Positions 1 to 4,874 of a stretch of 5,326 bases of DNA are shown here, one piece after another (the first letter of the stretch is position 1; every line of letters begins with the position of its first letter). Source of the DNA: Nitrososphaerota archaeon (lineage in GTDB: Archaea > Thermoproteota > Nitrososphaeria > Nitrososphaerales > JACPRH01); assembly GCA_029460375.1 (NCBI GenBank), contig JARPAQ010000004.1, positions 1 to 5,326 of the forward strand, in the 5' to 3' direction. The translations under genes were made by a program, and so were the position numbers. The notes below the pieces were generated by a model, which was not told the DNA's origin, searched no databases, and was given only the letters and a program-made list of their open reading frames with translations.

Positions 1-1
1 G

Positions 2-130
2 GAAAAACCTTTTATTCACCAAAATGTTATCGCAGTGATAGAGGCTGAAGCAGGGAAGATGCCTGCGAAAAATATAATATGCTTATTCCTGTCACAACAG
101 GAACGACTATCAATAATTAAACTCAGGTGA
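2..130 (+). CDS. C-terminal fragment of an unrecognised protein (5' end outside window)
   Basis: Reading from base 2, a frame stays open for 42 codons up to a TGA at 128-130. The other two plus frames close within the first 50 bases or so. The peptide ends in ...QQERLSIIKLR and looks like an ordinary soluble C-terminus with charged and hydrophobic residues mixed, containing a helix-like EAEAGK stretch. No start codon is needed because the gene would begin before the window. Support comes from the next gene: its likely ribosome-binding site overlaps this stop codon and its start lies 9 nt further on, the usual layout of an operon with coupled translation. I do not recognise the family, and 42 residues are too few to assign a function. 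Confidence 0.55.
   Translation, partial: EKPFIHQNVIAVIEAEAGKMPAKNIICLFLSQQERLSIIKLR
125..130 (+). promoter_or_regulatory. Ribosome-binding site for the Cys-rich protein gene
   Basis: AGGTGA ends 9 nt before the TTG at 140 and complements the anti-Shine-Dalgarno end of 16S rRNA. It decides the start: the nearby ATG at 135 runs straight into a stop (ATG GGT TGA), so TTG 140 is the only well-placed initiator. The site overlaps the TGA of the upstream reading frame, suggesting coupled translation. Confidence 0.5.
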
Positions 131-139
131 ATATATGGG

Positions 140-442
140 TTGATTGAAGGCCCGAACGAGAAAGGCCAATGCTGGCCACAATGCGTATTCTTCAAGTGCG
201 GAAACCGCTACCTAAAGGCTCAAGGCGAAGTCATACAATGTCTATGGATAAATGATGACTGTATCGGCTCCTCCTGCTCTTACGCCCTATGCGTAAGAGG
301 AAAGATGCTTATGGGCAATCGGTGCGGTTTAACTATACGGCGTGTAACAGTCGAGACCAAACGACCGGCTAATCTGGAACTTGATGGAAAGCTGAAGAGC
401 AGACTCTCCAAACGAATAAAAGACATAGATGACCTCATATGA
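140..442 (+). CDS. Small cysteine-rich protein, probable metal binder, function unknown
   Basis: This is a 100-residue soluble protein starting at TTG, chosen because AGGTGA sits 9 nt upstream and no in-frame ATG occurs before residue 56. It has eight cysteines, at residues 11, 15, 20, 34, 41, 46, 51 and 62, all in the first two thirds. The groups CWPQC, KCGNR, NDDC and SSCSYALC suggest two metal sites (two zinc ions or an Fe-S cluster); this is inference, since the spacing matches no zinc ribbon or ferredoxin pattern I know. The last 35 residues are cysteine-free, rich in Lys/Arg, and probably form a helix. There is no signal peptide or membrane segment. The gene follows the upstream fragment within 9 nt and is probably co-transcribed with it. 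I cannot name a family; it could be a nucleic-acid-binding zinc protein. Confidence 0.7.
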   Translation: MIEGPNEKGQCWPQCVFFKCGNRYLKAQGEVIQCLWINDDCIGSSCSYALCVRGKMLMGNRCGLTIRRVTVETKRPANLELDGKLKSRLSKRIKDIDDLI

Positions 443-454
443 TAGATATATAGT

Positions 455-463
455 CTTTAAAAG
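455..463 (+). promoter_or_regulatory. TATA-like box for the metalloprotease-like gene
   Basis: CTTTAAAAG fits the archaeal box A pattern (T/A-rich octamer). A start about 25 nt downstream would fall near 484, giving a leader of roughly 28 nt before the ATG at 513. A second AT-rich candidate, GATATATAG at 444-452, lies just upstream. There is no purine-rich BRE as clear as in textbook promoters, so the site is only probable. Confidence 0.4.
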
Positions 464-512
464 TCACTAATAAACTCAAACCAATAAGAAATGCGAGTCC
501 TGTGAATTCCCA

Positions 513-899
513 ATGCGCTTAACACCAGATCTTGAAGACTTGATTGATAATCAAGTAACCAAGTATTCAACTCAGCTCAGCATAGCCAAGCCTAAGTATG
601 TCTTACGAGTAAAAGATGTGCTCACCCTACCTAAAGAGATAACTCGCGGTAGACGGACATCCGCATACCGCTATTACGGTGTAGCCTACATCAAACACAA
701 CATAGTCTTCTTCAACGTGAAACGCTCTAATTCACTTAGAAAGCTGCAGGAAACGATAGCGCATGAACTAGTGCACCTACGGTTCCCATACCTCAACCAC
801 GGCTCCGCCCTCCGAGCCAAAGTCAAAGCAGTTATTCACGGAAGATGCTATAGACCTTATAAAAAACGTGTTAAGAAGAGATCTCTCTCTGAAAATTAA
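513..899 (+). CDS. SprT/YgjP-like small zinc metalloprotease
   Basis: This 128-residue protein carries the zincin signature HELVH at residues 84-88 (two zinc-binding His plus the catalytic Glu85) and a likely third ligand in His96, within NHGSAL. It is preceded by hydrophobic segments (GVAYI, NIVFFNV) that would form the beta strands next to the active-site helix. This pattern of short strands, HExxH helix and a following H(G/S) is that of the SprT-like and YgjP/WLM (DUF45) group of gluzincins. That group includes DNA-protein-crosslink proteases, but the family also holds proteins of unknown job. The protein is shorter than SprT or Spartan and has no visible C-terminal zinc ribbon; the tail is instead strongly basic (KKRVKKR), which could bind nucleic acid. 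The start is ATG with a weak ribosome site. It ends 8 bp from the 3' end of the RNase P RNA gene on the other strand. Confidence 0.75.
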   Translation: MRLTPDLEDLIDNQVTKYSTQLSIAKPKYVLRVKDVLTLPKEITRGRRTSAYRYYGVAYIKHNIVFFNVKRSNSLRKLQETIAHELVHLRFPYLNHGSALRAKVKAVIHGRCYRPYKKRVKKRSLSEN

Positions 900-907
900 C
901 CGTAAGG

Positions 908-1248
908 GTGGACGCGTGTCGGTCGTCTAGGGCGATGCTACGCCGAATCTGTGCCGACGTATTAACACCGTAACCCTCTTTCTGTTCTAAGCGAGATTTC
1001 GCTAAGCGGCCTACCCGAGCCTCCAGCAGAATTCATAGGCTTCTGTTTGGCCTTGCTCCACGCGGGTCAGCCGTTTCACCCCTACCCAGTAACCTCCGGG
1101 ATACCCCTTCACCGTATATCTTGGTTCGGGTTCGTTTCTGTTCTGTTGCCGGCAGTCTCCCACCGCGCCTCGTGGCGCCGCGTTTCTGCTTGGAGAGAGG
1201 AGTTTCCTCAGGATATCCTCCCGGACTCGCTCACCGACTCACGTCCAC
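908..1248 (-). ncRNA. rnpB: RNase P RNA, archaeal/bacterial type A
   Basis: This is the catalytic RNA that removes 5' leaders from pre-tRNAs together with the archaeal Rpp proteins. Read on the minus strand it shows the universal regions in order: CR-I GAGGAAACUCC, a CAACAGA...AAAC segment (CR-II), GGGUGAAACGG (CR-III), GGAGCAAGGCCAAACAG (CR-IV, nearly the E. coli sequence), CGGGUAGGCCGCU, and ACAGAAAGAGGGUUAC (CR-V). Helices pair as expected: P1 1234-1248 with 908-922 (14 bp, one A·A mismatch), P2 1226-1233 with 988-995 (8 bp), a short P3 just before CR-I, and P4 1196-1204 with 972-979, leaving the conserved bulged U (base 1201). P1 closing the molecule sets the ends to within a few bases, about 341 nt. 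An unusual stretch of about 49 nt (923-971) separates P4 from the 3' strand of P1 and contains a GGCG/CGCC hairpin at 931-944. No protein frame here is credible. Confidence 0.95.
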
Positions 1249-1266
1249 ATCTACCTAGGTGTCTCC

Positions 1267-1276
1267 TAACTAAAAT
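1267..1276 (-). promoter_or_regulatory. TATA-like box for the RNase P RNA gene
   Basis: On the minus strand ATTTTAGTTA is centred about 24 nt before the 5' end predicted from helix P1 (1248), close to the usual archaeal TATA-to-start spacing of 25-27 nt. The sequence departs from the best TATA consensus, so it rests mainly on position. Confidence 0.4.
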
Positions 1277-1322
1277 GTGTTGATGAACCTTCTGTCTGTT
1301 TATTTCATCATGCACTACTTCT

Positions 1323-1344
1323 TATCTCTGATAGTATCGAGATA
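1323..1344. promoter_or_regulatory. Near-palindromic 22-bp operator candidate in the PadR promoter
   Basis: Outer arms TATCTC (1323-1328) and GAGATA (1339-1344) are perfect complements. Inside them GATA-G-TATC (1330-1338) is a second, almost concentric palindrome, offset by half a base. The site overlaps the start of the AT-rich TATA-like element GATATTAC of the PadR-family gene, where a bound dimer would block TBP/TFB. PadR-family dimers are known to bind dyads in their own promoters, so autoregulation is a reasonable inference, not shown. Confidence 0.5.
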
Positions 1345-1349
1345 TTACA
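1341..1349 (+). promoter_or_regulatory. TATA-like box for the PadR-family gene
   Basis: GATATTACA is centred near 1345, predicting transcription from about 1370. That would place the GTG at 1361 upstream of the transcript and favour a start at TTG 1376 or ATG 1406. An alternative AT-rich element, TGTTTATTT at 1298-1306, would allow the GTG start. The choice cannot be settled from sequence. Confidence 0.35.
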
Positions 1350-1360
1350 CTTGAAGAACT

Positions 1361-1747
1361 GTGAAGACGGTAAGTTTGGATGTAGAGTCAGTAAGATTTT
1401 ACAAGATGGTGACTCGTTTAATTGATGTTTTCATTTTATCCATACTAAACGGCAAACCGCAAACAGGTTACAGTATAAAAAAAGTCCTAAATCTCACGAT
1501 GAACGTTCAAGTAAGCTACGGTATACTATACCCTAGCCTCCACAATCTTGAGAAAACCGGGTACATAAAAGGAAGATGGGTAGCCCAATCCAAAGTAAAG
1601 ACTTTACAGAAGAAGCTATACAGACTTACCCCGAAAGGAAGAGATACGTTGAGCACATACCTACGATACCTACAAAAGATAACTTCAACGCTACAGCAGA
1701 TTTCAACACAAGACGTAAAAATACATTATACAAGAAAACTAAGATAA
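1361..1747 (+). CDS. PadR-family winged-helix transcriptional regulator
   Basis: This 128-residue protein matches the PadR DNA-binding domain almost end to end. It has the first helix RLIDVFILSILNGKPQTGYSI (residues 19-39, with the hallmark GY), the recognition-helix block YGILYPSLHNLEKTGYI (53-69, hallmark LYP.L..LE..G.I), the wing, and YRLTPKGRDTL (87-97, hallmark Y.LT..G). A C-terminal helix (98-113) would serve in dimer formation. The protein therefore binds DNA as a dimer, usually as a repressor whose ligand is unknown without experiment. The GTG at 1361 is the first start after an in-frame stop. ATG 1406 (residue 16) sits right before the domain and fits the TATA-like box better, so the true protein may be 113 residues. 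The gene is divergent from the RNase P RNA gene and overlaps the isoprenoid-synthase-like gene tail to tail by 9 bp. Confidence 0.9.
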   Translation: MKTVSLDVESVRFYKMVTRLIDVFILSILNGKPQTGYSIKKVLNLTMNVQVSYGILYPSLHNLEKTGYIKGRWVAQSKVKTLQKKLYRLTPKGRDTLSTYLRYLQKITSTLQQISTQDVKIHYTRKLR

Positions 1748-3076
1748 GTAATACGGTTGCCCGCTCTCTATCTTCCCGTCTGTTTCCAGATGCCTCTCCA
1801 ACCTAAGTATATGCTCAGGTATCTTAGCCTCTATCTCCTTGAAATCTCTGATCGAAGATAGAAATAGCCCTAGCGATTCTCTATTCTTCTTTCGCATCAG
1901 AATCTTTCGGAGATTGAAAAGCCTTACAAAACGGAAGCTGAGCAGAAGCGCCTTCCAATCTATAATATCTGAGCAATAGGAAGATGCCTCTTCAATACAT
2001 CTCACCCCTTTTAAGAAGAGCATATCAGCTAGACTAATAGTATCAGTAGTTATCCCGCTCCTATCTAGCCTTCCAACTATACTCTGAGGGTCAGATTGCT
2101 TGATATCCTCAAGATTGATAACGCCCCCATCTAAGCCAAGAAGTAACGCACTGTTTATCGCACCTTCTTTAATATCTGTAGATAGATCCTGAGCATCATC
2201 ATATACTAAGCTAGACTTGAACACCCAGCTATACCCTTTCTTCAACATGTCCAGAGCTCTCTCAAGCTCATTATCAAGACTACCGAGTCCGTCTTCCAGA
2301 AAACACAGGTCTACATCCAGCCAGACGTCTCCTATGCTCTTCTCCGCTATCGAGGTTAGGTACTCCTCTATGGTTCTAGCATCGCCACCCCCTAATGACT
2401 TGTGGCGAATAGAGTCAATTTGACCTTCAATGAGTTTCTTTACATCCCTGACATAACTTCGTAACATACGTGGAGCGTTACATCTGACAAGAATTTTAGG
2501 AACCCAGTTCCCGATAACATAGGACGAGTTTACTGCGAGAGATGTCTTTGTAGGGCTTTTAAATGATCTCGGGAGTTCGTAAGTTGGATCTATCATTGCG
2601 TTCTCATATTCACGTAAGGAAGCCAAGGCCTCATCAACTGTCTGGATAGAGTCATTCAGGTTGTCAAGAAGCTTTGTGCTGGTACCTATGGATGTTTTGC
2701 CCAGTATGGACTCCATCAGAATATTCTTATCATTGGCCTTATAGAGTATCGGAAGACTGCTTAGTGTTGCCATATAGTCTGCGTATACCCAATGCTTCTT
2801 CTTTAGGTGTCCTTCATCGATGAGCGCTTGGTAAGAAAGACAGTCGGGTACTTCGAGGTTGTATTTCAACTGTTCTTCATATAGGTGCAACCCTTTTCTT
2901 ATGAGTCTCAAAGAATCTAGTTTACCCAAGGAAGGGCACGAGTGGCCTAGGAGTACCCAAATTATTCCTCCTAAACTGTATAGTAAATTCAGGCCTTCCT
3001 TTTCGCCTTTTGTACCTAATTCTCTTTTGGATAATACCTTCTGGCCTAATGTCGTATATATTCTGGGGGTGACCAT
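1739..3076 (-). CDS. Class I isoprenoid synthase-like protein (all-helical terpenoid fold)
   Basis: This 445-residue soluble protein is predicted largely helical. Two Asp-rich motifs stand at a suitable distance: KLLDNLND (residues 135-142; DNLND is a DDxxD variant with Asn in second place) and VYDDAQDLSTDIKEG (291-305), a clear second motif followed by the N (Asn308) often seen in prenyl synthases. Between them, EYLTSIAEKSIGDVWL (238-253) resembles the Y....K(T/S)G helix of trans-prenyltransferases and phytoene/squalene synthases. In that superfamily the Asp motifs bind Mg2+ and the substrate diphosphate. I infer a class 1 isoprenoid biosynthesis enzyme, but overall similarity to known prenyl synthases is low and the product is unknown. 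It is longer than a standard GGPP synthase (about 300-350). ATG at 3076 follows a TATA-like box and a leader of about 28 nt. It is divergent from the V4R gene. Confidence 0.6.
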   Translation of the reverse strand: MVTPRIYTTLGQKVLSKRELGTKGEKEGLNLLYSLGGIIWVLLGHSCPSLGKLDSLRLIRKGLHLYEEQLKYNLEVPDCLSYQALIDEGHLKKKHWVYADYMATLSSLPILYKANDKNILMESILGKTSIGTSTKLLDNLNDSIQTVDEALASLREYENAMIDPTYELPRSFKSPTKTSLAVNSSYVIGNWVPKILVRCNAPRMLRSYVRDVKKLIEGQIDSIRHKSLGGGDARTIEEYLTSIAEKSIGDVWLDVDLCFLEDGLGSLDNELERALDMLKKGYSWVFKSSLVYDDAQDLSTDIKEGAINSALLLGLDGGVINLEDIKQSDPQSIVGRLDRSGITTDTISLADMLFLKGVRCIEEASSYCSDIIDWKALLLSFRFVRLFNLRKILMRKKNRESLGLFLSSIRDFKEIEAKIPEHILRLERHLETDGKIESGQPYYLS

Positions 3077-3087
3077 TCCAAACCAGC

Positions 3088-3110
3088 ACGGTATCGGTTC
3101 CGGATACCGT
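3088..3110. repeat. Perfect inverted repeat (8-bp arms, 7-bp spacer), operator or leader hairpin
   Basis: ACGGTATC (3088-3095) and GATACCGT (3103-3110) are exact reverse complements around the spacer GGTTCCG. The element sits 11 bp before the start codon of the minus-strand isoprenoid-synthase-like gene and at its predicted transcription start (near 3105). It could be an operator where a dimer blocks initiation, or a hairpin at the 5' end of the mRNA. No poly-T follows on either strand, so a terminator is unlikely. Confidence 0.5.
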
Positions 3111-3124
3111 CACTTAGGTAGTGG

Positions 3125-3137
3125 TTATTAATATACA
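3125..3137 (-). promoter_or_regulatory. TATA-like box for the isoprenoid-synthase-like gene
   Basis: On the minus strand TGTATATTAATAA contains a strong archaeal TATA element. Its centre (about 3131) predicts a start near 3105 and a leader of about 28 nt before the ATG at 3076, consistent with the other leaders in this window. Confidence 0.5.
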
Positions 3138-3270
3138 TTAAGGTAAAACACAGTCATATATTACATAAAAAGGCAGGAGACACATCCATCATGTGCAAAA
3201 GGTTAATGTACAAAGAGAAAAGTAGAAGTGTAAGCAAAAATAAACAAGTTAGATAGATCTGTAATACACA
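3138..3270. other. AT-rich divergent intergenic region
   Basis: This A-rich stretch lies between the two divergent promoters. I find no tRNA, no strong hairpin and no long frame. It contains one 21-codon frame at 3191-3256 with a GGAGA upstream, described separately as a weak candidate, and an extra TATA-like CATATATTAC at 3154-3163. Confidence 0.5.
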
Positions 3271-3274
3271 TGAG

Positions 3275-3282
3275 TTATAAAG
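3275..3282 (+). promoter_or_regulatory. TATA-like box for the KaiC-like/V4R gene
   Basis: TTATAAAG predicts transcription from about 3302-3306. That lies downstream of the TTG codon at 3296, so the ATG at 3335 is the preferred translation start, with a leader of about 30 nt. Confidence 0.45.
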
Positions 3283-3334
3283 CGGCGCTCTTCATTTGCC
3301 TTATAGAAGCTTCATAAGTACGGTAGAGACCCCA

Positions 3335-4834
3335 ATGGAAGAATATGGAAGGGAACTGGATCTAAATCACCTAGGGAAGGTGTTTCTTACAGGGCATCCT
3401 ATCTTTGATCAGGTAGTAGATATCAACTACGGCACATCAATTCTTATGCTAGATGAAACGTTTTCTGAAGCACATAAACTACTAAATATACTGTTCAAGA
3501 ATTATGGTATGCCACGCATAGATAGATATTGCGAGGTGGTCCCTTATTCGTCACTATCAATGAGTGAGCATGTTCTAGCTGTTGGAGATCAGCCTCTGAG
3601 TGATATAAGTATAGCTGTGAACGATCTTAGAAGAAGTTTCAAGAATACGCCGTTCATACACACAGCTCTGCCAGATATGATAATTAAGAATGATCCTGAT
3701 GATATTCTTCGATTACTGATGGCGTGGCAGAAAAGTATACGCGAATCAGGCACCGTTGAGTTTTATATTCTTCCCAAAGGTACCTTTCAAGAGTTAGAGC
3801 GTAAGATCCTCTCGGTAGTGGACGGATGTATTGAAATAAGGGTTGATCATACGGAGGGTCGATTCAGATCCTATCTTAAACCCATAAGGTGCTGTAAACC
3901 AGATTTCCACCTTAAAGAGTTCCAGTATACAATAGATAAAGGACATCTTCTTGTTCGATGGGAGGAACGGTTTACCGATGAATTTGCATCATTTGATCAT
4001 GAGGAGATCACACGCCGGATAGAAGATTATAAGAAGAATCTTAGGTTCCTTAAGGTTGTACCTGGCGGAAAGACTGATCCGCAGGTGTCGGTCTACGACT
4101 ACTGGATGCTCTCACAACTTCAAGGTAAATGTCTGTCCGAGATAAACGAGATATTTCCTGAAGAATTTGACCAGATACTTCAGAAGATAGCTTCTTGGCA
4201 GATTGCTGATGTGTTAAGAGTTGTGCGTGCAACCGAACCTTGGAGGTCTACACACGCAAATAAGCCAAAAGTCAGCATTCCTGTTCGATTGGCGCTTGGT
4301 CTTCCTCTTTGGTTTAGCAATTGGGTTCTCAGGCTCAAGACAGGGAAACCTCGTGCTATTCCGTTGGATGCTTATATGTATAATAGGAATGCGACTCTGG
4401 CTTTCATAGATATGTTGCTCGCCAAGCTCGACTTGAAAGAGACTGATTATATGGAGAGACTGCTGGAGATGCAGAAGAGGTTCACCGAAATAGGAGCAAG
4501 AGAGACAGCGATTAAACATACCAAGCTTTTAGGAGAAAATCTCTATAATAAATTGGATCTTAAATACTTGCCTAAAATCCTGAGACTTACGTTCAACAAC
4601 ACTTACAACATAATCCCTCGGATAAGTAAGGTATCAGAAAATGAGTATCTGCTGGAGTTTCGTGAGTGTATGGAATGCAGCGGAGTTACTTATGCGAAGC
4701 CTGTCTGTTCCGCGATAGAAGGTATAGTGGAAGGGATATGTGGAGTCATATTCAAGACAGGAGGAAAATGCATGGAGACCGAGTGTAAAGCACTTGGCGA
4801 TGAGGCATGCGTGTTTAAGTTAGAGTTTGATTAA
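3335..4834 (+). CDS. Degenerate KaiC-like domain fused to C-terminal V4R ligand-binding domain
   Basis: The protein has 499 residues from ATG 3335; an in-frame TTG at 3296 would add 13, but the TATA-like box points to the ATG. Numbering from the ATG: residues about 10-210 follow the KaiC/RAD55 RecA-like plan (GHPIFDQVVDINYGTSILML, then ISIAVNDLRRSF where Walker B belongs, FYILPKGTFQELERKILSVVDGCIEIR, and a KPIRCCK...F.I..G.LV end). The P-loop lysine motif is absent: the Walker A position reads DETFSEAHKL, so ATP hydrolysis is unlikely. A charged helical linker follows. Residues about 380-499 form a V4R domain, with the typical PVC...G...G....G and ECKALGDEACVFKLEF end and a Cys cluster (445, 448, 458, 469, 479, 484, 492). 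V4R domains bind small hydrophobic ligands or metals in sensors and in bacteriochlorophyll synthesis (BchJ). I infer a ligand sensor or scaffold. It is cytoplasmic, with no clear membrane helix. Confidence 0.75.
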   Translation: MEEYGRELDLNHLGKVFLTGHPIFDQVVDINYGTSILMLDETFSEAHKLLNILFKNYGMPRIDRYCEVVPYSSLSMSEHVLAVGDQPLSDISIAVNDLRRSFKNTPFIHTALPDMIIKNDPDDILRLLMAWQKSIRESGTVEFYILPKGTFQELERKILSVVDGCIEIRVDHTEGRFRSYLKPIRCCKPDFHLKEFQYTIDKGHLLVRWEERFTDEFASFDHEEITRRIEDYKKNLRFLKVVPGGKTDPQVSVYDYWMLSQLQGKCLSEINEIFPEEFDQILQKIASWQIADVLRVVRATEPWRSTHANKPKVSIPVRLALGLPLWFSNWVLRLKTGKPRAIPLDAYMYNRNATLAFIDMLLAKLDLKETDYMERLLEMQKRFTEIGARETAIKHTKLLGENLYNKLDLKYLPKILRLTFNNTYNIIPRISKVSENEYLLEFRECMECSGVTYAKPVCSAIEGIVEGICGVIFKTGGKCMETECKALGDEACVFKLEFD

Positions 4835-4846
4835 GAGTATATATTC
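4835..4846 (+). promoter_or_regulatory. TATA-like box for the UbiA-family gene
   Basis: GAGTATATATTC begins directly after the V4R gene's stop codon. Its centre near 4841 predicts a start around 4867, leaving a very short leader of about 8 nt before the ATG at 4875. The UbiA gene may thus have its own promoter even though it lies only 40 bp downstream in the same direction. Read-through from the V4R gene is equally possible. Confidence 0.4.
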
Positions 4847-4874
4847 AAATAAGATACACCGCACACGGAATCGG

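Noticed and set aside
988..1016. Hairpin AGCGA/UCGCU near CR-V as an independent terminator or element
   Set aside because: The 3' half is needed for helix P2 of RNase P RNA (988-995 with 1226-1233), which pairs better and sits where P2 must be. There is no T-run after it.
1047..1283. 78-codon plus-strand open frame
   Set aside because: It runs antisense through the RNase P RNA, whose conserved regions and helices explain the sequence. The peptide is rich in Pro, Arg and Trp, as expected from reading a structured RNA in reverse, and resembles no family.
1576..1806. 76-codon plus-strand open frame
   Set aside because: It lies in another frame of the PadR gene, which has an unmistakable domain, and runs into the 3' end of the opposite-strand gene.
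2217..2423. 68-codon plus-strand open frame
   Set aside because: Antisense to the isoprenoid-synthase-like gene, with a Ser/Pro-rich low-complexity product. The minus-strand frame has the recognisable motifs.
2922..3113. 63-codon minus-strand frame at the isoprenoid-synthase-like gene start
   Set aside because: Alternative frame of the same strand over the gene's N-terminus; it has no domain and its start would lie upstream of the predicted transcript start.
2859..3131. 90-codon plus-strand open frame over the gene start and inverted repeat
   Set aside because: Antisense to the N-terminal region of the minus-strand gene and across its promoter; no family resemblance.
4050..4519. Minus- and plus-strand frames of 60-101 codons inside the V4R gene
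   Set aside because: All overlap the long frame with the V4R domain and give unrecognisable products; typical shadow frames.
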